Shown here: positions 1 through 9,182 of the stretch, one piece after another
How positions within the stretch are numbered: the stretch's first letter is position 1
Layout of the letters: each line of letters begins with the position of its first letter
Origin: Bog-756 sp963727075
GTDB lineage: Bacteria; Actinomycetota; Acidimicrobiia; Acidimicrobiales; RAAP-2
NCBI GenBank assembly: GCA_963727075.1
Contig: CAVSET010000001.1
Span: 62,001-126,000, forward strand
Direction: 5' to 3'
DNA: 64,000 nt
Position numbers and translations under genes: made by a program
The notes under the pieces: model-generated
Told to the model about the DNA's origin: nothing
What the model saw: the letters and a program-made list of their open reading frames with translations, nothing else
The model's database searches: none

Positions 1-325
1 CTACCCGGCGGCAGCTCGGAGCGACGGCTGCGATCCAGGCCATCAGGGCCCGGTCCCGGCGAGCGGCTTCGACACCCGGGCCACCCGGGAGGATCAGGGT
101 ATCGATCGTCCGGCCGACAGGCGGGAGGGGCACGGTGCCGAGACCCATCCCGCTCTCGCTGAAGACCTCCGCACCGGTGGCGGAGACCAGCGTCACCTCG
201 TACCCCCCGGACCGGCCGAGCCCATCCGCCGCCCGGCCCGCCCCGGCGAAGACCTCGAAGGGCCCGACGGCATCGAGGGGCTGGAGGTCCGGGAAGGCCA
301 CGATCACGACACGGCGCGGCTGCAT
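1..325 (-). CDS. GlxA-type transcriptional regulator, N-terminal fragment cut by window start
   Basis: Reading leftward from the ATG at 325, 108 codons stay open to the window edge. The translation begins with a beta strand (VVIVAFPDL) followed by LDAVGPFEVF, the opening of a DJ-1/PfpI-like domain. LILPGGPGVEAA follows at about residues 80-91. In GlxA/FtrA-family regulators this domain precedes a C-terminal AraC-type helix-turn-helix, which would lie outside the window; a stand-alone PfpI protein is the alternative. GGAGG lies almost against the ATG, so a start a few codons later is possible. The gene is divergent from the dehydrogenase gene at 467, so about 140 bases between them should hold both promoters; I see no clear operator there. 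Confidence 0.75.
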   Translation of the reverse strand, partial: MQPRRVVIVAFPDLQPLDAVGPFEVFAGAGRAADGLGRSGGYEVTLVSATGAEVFSESGMGLGTVPLPPVGRTIDTLILPGGPGVEAARRDRALMAWIAAVAPSCRRV

Positions 326-466
326 GCCTCCAGCCTGTACCGGAGCCGTGATGGCGTCAATGACATGTCTCCCACAGATTCGGCCAAAGACGTCGAGCCT
401 CTTCCCTAGGCTGGGCCCGACCGGCCCGGGCCCGTTTCGGGCATGAGCCGCAGAGGGTGGTGGGTC

Positions 467-1555
467 ATGGCCATTCGGGTCATCCAGTGGGCGACGGGAG
501 GGGTGGGACGGGCCGCCATCGGCGGCGTGCTGGCCCACCCCGATCTCGAGCTGGTGGGTTGCTGGGTACACACCGCCGCCAAGGAGGGCCATGACGCCGG
601 CGAGCTGTCCGGAGCCGGCCCCATCGGGGTTCGGGCCACCACCGACGTCGAGGCCCTCCTGTCGATCGAGGCCGACTGCGTCATCTACTCGCCGATGATG
701 GCCGAGCCCGGCCTGGTGGCCCGGCTGCTCGCCTCGGGAAAGAACGTCGTGACCCCGCTCAACTGGTTCTTCCCCGGTGGTCGCGACGAATCCCTCATCG
801 AAGCGGCCTGCGTCGAGGGCCACTCGACCGTGCATGGCACCGGCATCCACCCCGGAGGGGTGACCGAGCGCATACCACTCGTCGTCTCCGCCCTCTCGCA
901 GTCGATCACCCACGTCCGTGCCGAGGAGTTCTCGGACATCCGGAGCTACGGGGCGGTCGACGTGGTACGGGACATCATGCTCTTCGGCAAGACTCCGGCC
1001 GAGGCCGAGGCCAGCATCATGCCGGGCATCCTCGGTGACGGGTTCGGCCAGTCGGTGGCCATGATCGGCGATGCCCTGGGATTCGACCTCGACCCCGAGC
1101 TGGCTGTCAGTCACCAGGTGGCCGTGGCCACGGCCCCCATCGACTCACCTATCGGGCCCATCGCCCCGGGGCGGGTGGCGGCCCAGAAGTTCCGGTGGGA
1201 GGCGACGGTCCGGGGTGAGCCGGTCATCTCGGTGCGGACCAACTGGTTCATGGGCGAGGACCACCTCGACCCTGATTGGAGCTTCGGGCCCGAGGGCGAG
1301 CGGTTCGAGGTCGAGGTCAGCGGAGACCCGACCAGCCGGGTCACGCTGCACGGCTGGCATCCCGAATCGGTCGCCGCCGGCCTCGTGCGCAATCCCGGGG
1401 TGGTGGCCACCGCCACCCACTGCGTGAGCGCGGTCCCGGCCGTCGTGGCCGCCGAGCCGGGCATCAAGAGCTACCTCGACCTCCCCTCCTATACCGGGCG
1501 GGCCGCCGGCCACCTGGCCCGTCACTCCCCGTCCGCCGGCCGGGATGCCCGCTGA
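467..1555 (+). CDS. DapB-like NAD(P)-dependent dehydrogenase (2,4-diaminopentanoate dehydrogenase type)
   Basis: A protein of about 362 residues. It opens with VIQWATGGVGR, a Rossmann glycine-rich loop of the type seen in dihydrodipicolinate-reductase-like NAD(P)H-dependent dehydrogenases annotated as diaminopentanoate or amine dehydrogenases. HGTGIHPGG in the middle is also typical of that family. The substrate cannot be read from sequence; actinobacteria carry many paralogues, often beside SDR and NTF2-fold genes in lipid, steroid or terpenoid catabolism. The start at 467 is preferred over 443 because homologues start just before the Rossmann strand and a GGTGGTGGG stretch precedes it. A paralogue of the same family lies at 37032-38111. 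Confidence 0.8.
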   Translation: MAIRVIQWATGGVGRAAIGGVLAHPDLELVGCWVHTAAKEGHDAGELSGAGPIGVRATTDVEALLSIEADCVIYSPMMAEPGLVARLLASGKNVVTPLNWFFPGGRDESLIEAACVEGHSTVHGTGIHPGGVTERIPLVVSALSQSITHVRAEEFSDIRSYGAVDVVRDIMLFGKTPAEAEASIMPGILGDGFGQSVAMIGDALGFDLDPELAVSHQVAVATAPIDSPIGPIAPGRVAAQKFRWEATVRGEPVISVRTNWFMGEDHLDPDWSFGPEGERFEVEVSGDPTSRVTLHGWHPESVAAGLVRNPGVVATATHCVSAVPAVVAAEPGIKSYLDLPSYTGRAAGHLARHSPSAGRDAR

Positions 1556-1655
1556 CCAGGGCGCGGCCGAGCGCTCCGACGATCCGGCCCGGCCGGTCGG
1601 AGCACGGGGAAGGGTTCAAGTCCGTGACCGAATCGGTCGACAACAGTCATTGCAG

Positions 1656-4016
1656 ATGTCACGGACTCCGGGACTGGGATGTCGACGACTACGTTCACGC
1701 GATCCTGAAGAAGATGAGCCGTCGGAGACCCCGTCGGATGACCAGCCCGACGGGTCATCCGGTCCCGAGACGTCACGATCGAGGCTGAACCCGACCTTCC
1801 TCGCCTACTTCATCGGGCCGTTCGCCCTACTCGTCATCCTCTTCCTCGTCCACGTGGGGGCGGCCGCCCGTGAGTCGGCCTGGGTGTGGGTAGCCGTCTT
1901 CGCCGCCGTGCCGGCCATCAGTCTCCTCGTCAACCACATCTACACGGTGAAGCCGACGCCGCTCCGCCTACACCTCCGGGTGGGGGCCCAGGCGGCCGGG
2001 GTGACCGCCGTCATCTACCTGACCGGGTGGGGGCCGGTGCTCTCCGGCGCATTCGCGTTCCTCGCTCTGGAGAACGTGTCGCACGGGGGATCGAGAGTAT
2101 GGCGGGTCACCGCCCTCTGGAGCCTGGTCGGGGTGGCGGTCGGACAGCTCGCACTGTGGCAGGGAGTTGTCCCGTGCGAGCTCTCCCTCGGACAGGCCAA
2201 CGGCCTCGCCGTCATGGGCGCCTTCGTGTTGCTGTTCGTCATCCGCATGGCCGGCGCCACCATGGAACAGAAGGAGGACGCCGAGGCATCCATGCGTCTC
2301 AGTGAGGACCGCTTTCGTTCGCTCATCCAGTACTCGTCCGACGCCACCCTGGTGATCGGGAGCGGCGGGATCTGCACCTATGTGAGCCCGGCCGTCCTCT
2401 CACTTCTGGGCATGGAGCCGACCGACCTGGTCGGCCGTCGAGCGACCGACCAGGTCCACCCCGACGACCGGGACCGCGTGACGGACCGGCTCGGTGCCCA
2501 GCTCCGGGAATCCCCGGAGACGGCCCTCGTGCAATTCCGCATGGAGCGTAACGACGGGAGCTACTGCGACGTCGAGGCGGTCGTCGCCGACCAGCGGGAC
2601 CGTCCCTCGGTCAACGGCTATGTGGCCAACATCCGTGACATCACCGAGCGTAAGGAGTTCGAGGCGCTCCTCGCCCATCGGGCGCTGCACGATCCGCTCA
2701 CCGGGTTGGCCAACCGCCAGCTGATCCTGGACCGGGCGGAGCAGATGCTGGTTCGGTCGCGGCGGGCGTGCGAGCCCATCGCGGCGTACTTCATCGACCT
2801 CGACAACTTCAAGGACGCCAACGACTCGCTCGGGCACGAAGCCGGGGACAAGTTGCTCCGCTCGGTGGCCGGCCGATTCTCGGCCCTGCTGCGGGCCAGC
2901 GACACCGTCGGCCGGCTCGGAGGGGACGAGTTCGTCATCCTGACCGAGGGCGTCTCCCTCTCGGCCGGGCCGATGATGGTCGCCGAGCGGATCAAGGAGG
3001 TCCTCCGTACCCCGTTCCAGGTCGACGGGTACGAAGGCCTGCCGATCACGGTGACGGCCAGCATCGGGATCGCCACCGGAGACCGCCCGTCCGCTCAGGA
3101 GCTCCTGCGCGACGCCGACATCGCGCTCTACCGGGCCAAGGCCGCGGGTCGGAACCGCTGTGTCCTGTTCGAGCCGTCGATGCAGGCGGCCGCCATCGAC
3201 CGACTGGAGCTCAAGTCCGACCTCGAGTCGGCCGTGGCCAATGGCCAGTTCTTCCTGCTCTACCAGCCGATCTTCGACCTCGACAGCGTCCAGGTCCGGG
3301 GCGTGGAGGCCCTCCTCCGCTGGCAGCACCCCACCCGCGGGGTCATCTCCCCGGACAACTTCATCCCCGTACTGGAGGACACCGGCCTCATCGTCGAGGT
3401 CGGCCGCTGGGTGCTGTCCGAAGCCTGCGCCCAGGCCACGGTCTGGCACCGGCTGGGATACCCCACCACGATGTCGGTGAACGTCTCGATGCGCCAGCTC
3501 GAGTCCGAGCTACTGGTGCAGCACGTCGAGGAAGCACTCGCCGCCAACGACTTCGATCCGGGCTCGTTGGTCATCGAAGTGACCGAGTCGACGCTCATGC
3601 GGGATGCCAATGCCACTGTGTCACGGCTGAGGAGGCTGAAGGAGATCGGCGTGCAGATCGCCATCGACGATTTCGGCACCGGCTATTCATCGCTGGCCTA
3701 CCTTCGCCAGTTCCCGGTCGACGTGCTCAAGATCGACCGTTCGTTCGTGGCCGAGATGGACGACGGGCCGCATTCGGGAGCCCTCATCCACACCCTCGTC
3801 GAGCTCGGTCGCACGCTCGGGCTCGTGACCCTGGCCGAAGGGATCGAGGACGACGCCCAACTCGAAGGGTTGCGCGGTGAGCAGTGCGACCGCGGGCAAG
3901 GGTTCATCTTCTCCCGGCCGGTCGATCCGGCTGCCATCGAGACGATCCTGGCCCAGTCGGCCCACTCCACGGGGCGGCAGAGGCCGATCACCCGGCCCGC
4001 GGCGGCGGTCAAGTGA
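1656..4016 (+). CDS. Membrane PAS-GGDEF-EAL cyclic-di-GMP enzyme
   Basis: From the ATG at 1656 the product is 786 residues. The order is an acidic head, about five or six membrane segments (nt 1800-2260), a PAS domain (about residues 215-335), then GGDEF and EAL domains. The cyclase signature RLGGDEF is intact (residues 422-426 for GGDEF). The phosphodiesterase signature is intact as EALLRW (551 on), with IDDFGTGYSS and LAEGIED further on. Both synthesis and hydrolysis of c-di-GMP are therefore possible; which dominates cannot be told. The start is unsure. An in-frame ATG exists at 1545, and a GTG at 1624 in another frame has a good GGGAAGGG ribosome site and would join this frame only through an indel near 1715. 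Confidence 0.88.
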   Translation: MSRTPGLGCRRLRSRDPEEDEPSETPSDDQPDGSSGPETSRSRLNPTFLAYFIGPFALLVILFLVHVGAAARESAWVWVAVFAAVPAISLLVNHIYTVKPTPLRLHLRVGAQAAGVTAVIYLTGWGPVLSGAFAFLALENVSHGGSRVWRVTALWSLVGVAVGQLALWQGVVPCELSLGQANGLAVMGAFVLLFVIRMAGATMEQKEDAEASMRLSEDRFRSLIQYSSDATLVIGSGGICTYVSPAVLSLLGMEPTDLVGRRATDQVHPDDRDRVTDRLGAQLRESPETALVQFRMERNDGSYCDVEAVVADQRDRPSVNGYVANIRDITERKEFEALLAHRALHDPLTGLANRQLILDRAEQMLVRSRRACEPIAAYFIDLDNFKDANDSLGHEAGDKLLRSVAGRFSALLRASDTVGRLGGDEFVILTEGVSLSAGPMMVAERIKEVLRTPFQVDGYEGLPITVTASIGIATGDRPSAQELLRDADIALYRAKAAGRNRCVLFEPSMQAAAIDRLELKSDLESAVANGQFFLLYQPIFDLDSVQVRGVEALLRWQHPTRGVISPDNFIPVLEDTGLIVEVGRWVLSEACAQATVWHRLGYPTTMSVNVSMRQLESELLVQHVEEALAANDFDPGSLVIEVTESTLMRDANATVSRLRRLKEIGVQIAIDDFGTGYSSLAYLRQFPVDVLKIDRSFVAEMDDGPHSGALIHTLVELGRTLGLVTLAEGIEDDAQLEGLRGEQCDRGQGFIFSRPVDPAAIETILAQSAHSTGRQRPITRPAAAVK

Positions 4017-4083
4017 GCGGAGGACGTTCGGGCCGGGAGTCGCCACACCTGACGTGACCGGGGCTCGCGCGCGAGGCTCGGGC

Positions 4084-4899
4084 ATGCCCGCATTCACATC
4101 GAACGACGTCACCATCGCCTACGACGTGCACGGAGAGGGCGAACCGGTCATCCTGGTGTGCGGCTGTGGTCAGCCGGCCCTCGCCTGGCAGCTCGAGCTG
4201 GTCCCGGCCCTCACCCGGGCGGGTTACCAGGTCGTCACGTTCGACAATCGGGGCGTGAGCCCCTCGTCCTCGCCACCCGCCCCTTACGCGGTGGACGACC
4301 TGGTCGCCGACACCATCGGCCTCCTCGATCACCTCGAAGTGGAGCGAGTGCGCGTGGCGGGGCATTCGATGGGCGGGTGGGTCGCCGAGACCATGGCCAT
4401 CCGGCATTCCGAACGAACGCGTGGCGCGGCGCTCATGGGCAGCTGCAACGTGGCGACCGCCTGGGAGAAGGCCATCACCACGGTCGAGCGGGACCTGGCG
4501 CAGCTCGACCATGAGATGCCGTCGCTCTTCTACGCCACCGAGACGCTCCGCTACCTTCCCAACAGCGAGCTCCAAGATGACGACGTGGTCGAGACCTGGC
4601 TGTCGCTCATCGGCACCGCGCCGGTGTGGCCCAACCCCGGGCGCCTGGGCCAGTACGAGGCCTGCCTGGCCTGGTCGAACGACCTCGAGCGGACCAAGGA
4701 TTGGCCGGGCATCTCGGTTCCCTGCCTGGTACTGGCGTTCGAGCACGACATCGACTCACCGCCGGCTCGGGCCCGGGAGGCGGCCGCCCTCATCCCCGGG
4801 GCGCGCTACGCCGAGATCGCCGGAGCCAGCCATCTCGGCGTCTTCACCCATGGCTCAGAGGTGGGGACGATGCTGGTGGACTTCTTCGCCGACGTTTGA
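4084..4899 (+). CDS. Alpha/beta-fold hydrolase
   Basis: A 271-residue protein with a complete alpha/beta hydrolase pattern: nucleophile elbow GHSMGG with Ser95, a likely acid Asp222 in EHDIDSP, and His250 in GASHLGVF. An FDNRGVSPSS stretch at about 54-63 resembles the loop after strand 4 in esterase and epoxide-hydrolase-like members. No signal peptide is seen, so it should act in the cytoplasm. The substrate is unknown. It starts 67 bases after the GGDEF-EAL gene, on the same strand, and the methyltransferase gene begins 35 bases after it. The ATG at 4084 was chosen because the family fold begins a few residues later; the frame is open further upstream but without family sequence. Confidence 0.85.
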   Translation: MPAFTSNDVTIAYDVHGEGEPVILVCGCGQPALAWQLELVPALTRAGYQVVTFDNRGVSPSSSPPAPYAVDDLVADTIGLLDHLEVERVRVAGHSMGGWVAETMAIRHSERTRGAALMGSCNVATAWEKAITTVERDLAQLDHEMPSLFYATETLRYLPNSELQDDDVVETWLSLIGTAPVWPNPGRLGQYEACLAWSNDLERTKDWPGISVPCLVLAFEHDIDSPPARAREAAALIPGARYAEIAGASHLGVFTHGSEVGTMLVDFFADV

Positions 4900-4934
4900 C
4901 CGACGACGTCCCTCCCGTCACTAGGGTGACCCAG

Positions 4935-5774
4935 ATGGCCCGACCCGGCGATGGACTGCCCGCCGTCGGCCTGACCGCCGTCGGCGTCGCCGCCATCCGC
5001 GCCGCCGAATCAGCCCGGTCCGACCGGCTGTTCGATGACCCGTTCGCGGGCCGCTTCACCTCAGCCGCCGGGTGGGACGGCCCGTTCGATCCCGACAGGG
5101 CGGCCGGCCGGCAGTTGTCGGCCTGGATCGCCGTCCGGACACGCTTCCTCGACGACGTCGTGCTCGGTGCCTGTGCCCACGGCTGTCGCCAGGTGGTCAT
5201 CCTCGGTGCGGGCCTCGACGCCCGCTCGTTCCGGCTGGACTGGCCGCCCGGCACCCGGGTGTGGGAGCTCGACGTCCCCACGGTGCTCGAGTTCAAGGAG
5301 CAGGTCGTCCGCTCCGAGGGATGGGTTCCGTCCTGCCGCCGCGCCGCCGTCCCTGTCGACCTGTCCTCCGACTGGGGCCACGCCCTGGCGGATCGGGGCC
5401 TCGACACCAGCGCCCCGGTCGCCTGGTTGGCCGAGGGACTGCTGGCGTACCTGAGCGAGGACGTCGGGGACAAGGTCGTCTCCGAGGCGGCCGACCTGTC
5501 GGTGCCAGGCAGCCGCATGGGCCTCACGGTGGCCAGCCCCCAACGCCTCAGCGCGTGGCGCCAGGACCATCCTGACGGCCGCGCCGAGCGCGGCGACTAC
5601 GTCGCCCTCTGGCGCTCCACGGCACCGGAGGACCCGGCGGGGCGGTTGGCCTCGCGTGGTTGGCAGGCAACCGTCTACGAATCCGCTGAGCGATCGAGCG
5701 CCTATGGCCGGGCACTCGACGACATCGGTGGGGAGATGTCGGGCGCCGGTCTGGTCGAGGCCACCCGCCGTTGA
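4935..5774 (+). CDS. SAM-dependent methyltransferase of the LCM-like/TIGR00027 family
   Basis: A 279-residue class I methyltransferase. VVILGAGLDARSFRL is the SAM-binding motif I, with the LDARSFRL extension characteristic of the leucine-carboxyl-methyltransferase-like family that is strongly expanded in actinobacteria. WELDVPTVLEFK supplies the acidic residue at the end of strand 2, and WLAEGLLAYL is the conserved family block after strand 4. The N-terminus has the usual VGLTAVGVAAIRAAES helix that covers the active site. Targets of these enzymes are mostly unknown. An AGGGTGAC stretch lies about five bases ahead of the ATG. It probably belongs to the same transcript as the hydrolase upstream. 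Confidence 0.85.
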   Translation: MARPGDGLPAVGLTAVGVAAIRAAESARSDRLFDDPFAGRFTSAAGWDGPFDPDRAAGRQLSAWIAVRTRFLDDVVLGACAHGCRQVVILGAGLDARSFRLDWPPGTRVWELDVPTVLEFKEQVVRSEGWVPSCRRAAVPVDLSSDWGHALADRGLDTSAPVAWLAEGLLAYLSEDVGDKVVSEAADLSVPGSRMGLTVASPQRLSAWRQDHPDGRAERGDYVALWRSTAPEDPAGRLASRGWQATVYESAERSSAYGRALDDIGGEMSGAGLVEATRR

Positions 5775-5819
5775 GCCGGCGCGGCCTCTGGCCCGCCCCC
5801 GGCAAGGGATACTCTTGCG

Positions 5820-6566
5820 GTGACGGCAGTGGTCTCCCCCGCCGCGTACTGGCTCTTCGTCGCGGTCGGACTGGGTGGGTGCATCGCCACCTGCGCGGCG
5901 GCCCGGAAGCGGCCTGGGCGATGGGCCCCGATCGTGGCCCGTGTCGTCGGGCTGCTGCTTCTGGTGGACGCGGCCAGCTACACGGTGGCGCTGGCGGTCG
6001 CCGGCTCGTGGTCGGCGCACACATCGCTCCCGCTCTCCCTCTGTGACGTGGCGGTGCTGGTGGCGGCGGTCGCCTGCCTGTGGCAGGTGCAGCTACTCGT
6101 GGAGCTGACCTATTTCTGGGGCCTGGCCGGAACGTTGCAGGGCGTGCTCACGCCCGACCTCTCCGTGAACTTTCCCCATCTGGTGTTCTGGCAGTACGTG
6201 GTGGGCCATCTGGGCGTCGTCTTCGCTGCCCTGTTCCTCGTGGTCGGCCTCCGCATCACCCCGGGCCGGTATGCCGTGCCGAGGGTGTTCGTCGTCAGCG
6301 CCGCCTACACCGCGTTGGTGGGGACGGTGGACGCCCTGGTCGGGGCCAACTACATGTTCCTGCGCCGGCCGCCCGGCGAGTGGACCCTGCTCCGGCTCCT
6401 CGGCCCTTGGCCCTGGTACGTGATGAGCGCATCCCTGGTTGCCCTGGTGCTGTTCACCGCGCTCGACGCCCCGTTCTGGGCCGGTCGTCGCCGGACCGTG
6501 ACCGATCACCCCGGCGGAGACGATTCCGCCCAGCGCCGCCGGGCTCCGGCCCCCGGCCGGGCATGA
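5820..6566 (+). CDS. YwaF/TIGR02206-type integral membrane protein
   Basis: A 248-residue protein made almost entirely of six or seven hydrophobic helices. SLPLSLCDVA, ELTYFWGLAGTLQG and LTPDLSVNFPH are the conserved signature of the TIGR02206 (YwaF) membrane family, whose function is not established. The start is GTG at 5820; nothing earlier in frame resembles the family. The C-terminal 30 residues are polar and basic, likely a cytoplasmic tail. The stop codon overlaps the ATG of the MFS gene (ATGA at 6563), so the two are probably translated together. Confidence 0.82.
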   Translation: MTAVVSPAAYWLFVAVGLGGCIATCAAARKRPGRWAPIVARVVGLLLLVDAASYTVALAVAGSWSAHTSLPLSLCDVAVLVAAVACLWQVQLLVELTYFWGLAGTLQGVLTPDLSVNFPHLVFWQYVVGHLGVVFAALFLVVGLRITPGRYAVPRVFVVSAAYTALVGTVDALVGANYMFLRRPPGEWTLLRLLGPWPWYVMSASLVALVLFTALDAPFWAGRRRTVTDHPGGDDSAQRRRAPAPGRA

Positions 6567-8104
6567 AGGCCGAGGGCGCCGAAGCGGAGGGTGGCCGGGT
6601 CGGGCCCCCCGGAGCGGAGGGACGGTCGTTCCGTCTCCATGGGTGGTCCGACCGGGCGGTGGTGGCGGTGGCCCTCGTGGCGCTGGCGGCGGGCGTCGGC
6701 CAGTTCGGGCTCGTCGCCACGCTCGGCGACGTGGCGCACCATTTCGGCCATGTCGGCCCGGGCACGACGGTCGCCGACCGGGCGGGCCTGTCCGGAACCG
6801 AGCTCGGCCTCGGACTGGCCGTCGTGCGCCTCGCCTCCCTCGGTGGCCTGCCCGTGGCGGGACTGGCCGACCGGATCGGGCGTCGCCGGGTGATGCTGTT
6901 CGCCTGTGGCCTCGGGTTGGCCCTCACCGCCGGGTCGGCGGCGACACCGGGGTACTGGTGGTTCGTCCTCGTCTTCGCCCTGGGACGGCCGTTCCTGTCC
7001 GCGGCGGCCGCCATCGCCCAGGTCCAGGCGGCCGAGCAGACGGGGTCGGCGGTCCGGGCTTCGGCCATGGCGCTGGTGGCGGCAGGGTACGCCGTCGGAG
7101 CGGGGCTCACCGCCGTGGTCTACGGCCTGGCCGGAGGGACGATCGGCTACCGGGGGATCCTGGTGCTGGCCGTCGTACCCCTGGTGGCGCTCCCCTTCCT
7201 GGCCGGGTCGGTCACCGAAACCGACCGCTTCGAGGTGTCGCACGCGTCGGGCGGGTCCGAGCTTCCGGTCCTCGGAGCGGTCGCCCGCCCCTATCGCACC
7301 CGCCTGCTGGTGGTCACGGCGGTGGTCTTCGCCCTGGCCGTCGTGACCGGGCCGTCGAACAGCTTCGTGTTCGCCTATGCGCAGAACGTCAAGGGGTTCC
7401 CGGGCATCGCCCTCTCGGGCATGGTCGTGGCGGCAGGAGTTCTCGGGCTGGGGGGACTGCTGGCGGGCCGGTGGCTGGCCGACCGGGTCGGGCGCCGACC
7501 AACCGCGGCCGGGTCCATCCTGTGCATCGGCGCGTCGGGGATCCTCTGCTACAGCGGCAGCAAGCCGGCGCTCGTGACGGGGTACCTGGCGGGCATTACC
7601 GCAGCGGGGGTCTTCGCACCCGCCGGCGGAGCCTTCGTCAACGAGCTCTTCCCGACCTCGGTGCGGTCCTCGGTGGCCGGGTGGAGCGTGGCCGGCTCGG
7701 TGATGGGGGCCGTCGTGGGGCTCGTCGTCTTCGGGGCCGTGGCCGACGTCGGCAGCCGATTCGGGCCGGCGGCGCTGATCACCTTCCTGCCGGCCATGGC
7801 CCTCGGCGGGGTGATCTTCCTGTTGCCCGAGACGCGCGGGCACGAACCGGAATGGTTCTGGCCCGAGGCCGAGAGGCGGGTCGACCCGTTCCCTCACCGA
7901 CTGAGCACGAGCTGCGACTGGGTGACGCGGGCCACCCGGGCCTGTCGGTCGTCGACGACCCCGGTGTCGACCACCAACACCGTCCGCCCCACGTGCAGGG
8001 GCCGGGACACCGCCTCGACGTGGCCGGCACGCACGCCGCGGAGGAAATTCGTCTTCGATTCGACCGTCGTGGTCGGCGCGGCCCCCTCCGGCAGGTTCAG
8101 ATAG
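6563..8104 (+). CDS. MFS transporter, C-terminus doubtful
   Basis: About 440 residues of good major-facilitator sequence with 12 predicted helices. Motif A occurs in the first half (GLADRIGRRRVM) and is repeated in the second half (RWLADRVGRRPT). The final family-like block FLLPETRGHEPEW matches sugar/aromatic-acid-type members. The frame then runs another 70 residues of compositionally poor sequence across the opposite-strand thioesterase to 8104. A stop in the next frame at 7902-7904 would give a normal end with a one-base correction, so I suspect an indel just before 7900. It is coupled to the YwaF-type gene by an ATGA overlap. The substrate is unknown. Confidence 0.8.
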   Translation: MKAEGAEAEGGRVGPPGAEGRSFRLHGWSDRAVVAVALVALAAGVGQFGLVATLGDVAHHFGHVGPGTTVADRAGLSGTELGLGLAVVRLASLGGLPVAGLADRIGRRRVMLFACGLGLALTAGSAATPGYWWFVLVFALGRPFLSAAAAIAQVQAAEQTGSAVRASAMALVAAGYAVGAGLTAVVYGLAGGTIGYRGILVLAVVPLVALPFLAGSVTETDRFEVSHASGGSELPVLGAVARPYRTRLLVVTAVVFALAVVTGPSNSFVFAYAQNVKGFPGIALSGMVVAAGVLGLGGLLAGRWLADRVGRRPTAAGSILCIGASGILCYSGSKPALVTGYLAGITAAGVFAPAGGAFVNELFPTSVRSSVAGWSVAGSVMGAVVGLVVFGAVADVGSRFGPAALITFLPAMALGGVIFLLPETRGHEPEWFWPEAERRVDPFPHRLSTSCDWVTRATRACRSSTTPVSTTNTVRPTCRGRDTASTWPARTPRRKFVFDSTVVVGAAPSGRFR

Positions 8105-8262
8105 GCGCACGCCGCCCCCGTGCTGTCGGCCAACGCCATGATCGCTCCGCCGTGCACCGCACCGCCTGCCGTGCACAGCTCCTCGGACCAGGCCAGCCGG
8201 GCCCGCACCTCGGCCGGCCTGTCGACCGGGACCTCGATGCCCAACGTCCGAGTGAAGGGCAT
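7894..8262 (-). CDS. PaaI-type hotdog-fold thioesterase
   Basis: A 122-residue single hotdog domain. AVHGGAIMALADS is the PaaI/YdiI signature: the His-Gly-Gly turn starts the central helix, and the Asp in ALADS is the usual catalytic acid. TTTVESKTNFLRG and GRTVLVVDTGV are the expected strands. Such enzymes hydrolyse acyl-CoA or aryl-CoA thioesters. It lies convergent to the MFS gene, and the apparent 211-bp overlap with that gene is probably an artefact of an indel in the latter. The ATG at 8262 directly precedes the first family strand. Confidence 0.85.
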   Translation of the reverse strand: MPFTRTLGIEVPVDRPAEVRARLAWSEELCTAGGAVHGGAIMALADSTGAACAYLNLPEGAAPTTTVESKTNFLRGVRAGHVEAVSRPLHVGRTVLVVDTGVVDDRQARVARVTQSQLVLSR

Positions 8263-8377
8263 GATGCGTGGAAGGTGGAGGTCGGGTCCTCGTGGGCTGC
8301 ACCCGTCATCCCGGCTCCTGGTTGGCCAGGCCCGGCCGTCCTCGCCGATCGATCGATGGGTCCGATGCGTGGCTCCA

Positions 8378-9182
8378 TCATGCCGGCTTGCGCGCCTCGA
8401 TCAGGAAGCGCTGCGCATGGGACACGAACGGGCCGTGGGAGGCGATCTCCTCGTGCAGGTCGAACAGGCGATCGCGGTAGGCGTCGACGGTGAACCCGGG
8501 AACGGTCCAGACCACCTTGCGCAAGAAGTGGACGACGGTACCGATGTCACAGAAGACCACCTTCAGAGACTGCTGACGCAGATCGACCACGTGGAGGCCC
8601 GAGCGTTCGGCTTCAGCCCGGGCCCGCCCGATGCTGTGCCCGTCGGAGACCGGCTGGCGACCCATCATGAAGTCGGTCAGCTCCCGATTCGATCCGGCGC
8701 CGATCTGCTGGGAGAGGTACGTTCCCCCCGGCGTCAGGGTCCGCGCGATCTCATCCCAGATGGTCACCGTCGGATGCCGGCTGATGACCAGGTCGAACTG
8801 GTCGGCGGCGAACGGCAAAGGGCGCCATCGTCGGGGACGTTGACCACCTAGACACCGAACGGGACCAGGGTGCGGGTGGCGATCTCGGCATTAGGGCCCC
8901 AGGACTCGGTGGCGGCCAGGACCGGTGGCGTGCCCGGCGCCCGTCCCAGCACCTCGGCGAACACCTCGCCACCGCCGGTCTGGATATCGAGCACCGCGCC
9001 GGCGGCCGCCTACCCGTCTGAGCAGCAAGGAGGTGTACGCCCCACGACGGCCGCTCCTCGGTCGCTCGACCTTCGAACCAGGAGAAGTCCCAGCCTTCAG
9101 CGGGAACCGACGCCCCTTCGACCAGCAGCTGTTCGAAGCTGGCCCGGTCCGGAGGTCCGACCGTACCACGTCCGGAGCGCAT
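8378..9182 (-). pseudogene. Disrupted class I SAM methyltransferase
   Basis: Piecing three frames together gives a recognisable methyltransferase. An N-terminal WFEGRATEERPSW block (near 9080) is followed, in another frame, by VLDIQTGGGEVFAEVLGR, the SAM-binding motif I (near 8980). After an in-frame TAG at 8850-8848 and a further frame change near 8820 comes LPFAADQFDLVISRH and the remaining 146 residues to the stop at 8378. The frame changes are compatible with single-base insertions near 9045, 9010 and 8822. The TAG replaces a sense codon in otherwise good sequence. It is either a real pseudogene or a gene hit by several read errors. The N-terminal limit is approximate. Confidence 0.6.

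Noticed and set aside
2400..3449. Long open frame of 349 codons on the minus strand under the GGDEF-EAL gene
   Set aside because: It is the antisense shadow of clear GGDEF/EAL sequence; its translation is low-complexity and has no family resemblance, as is common in high-GC DNA.
6506..8302. Minus-strand frame of 598 codons opposite the MFS transporter
   Set aside because: Gly/Arg/Pro/His-rich shadow of the transporter. The thioesterase in another minus frame is the real gene there.
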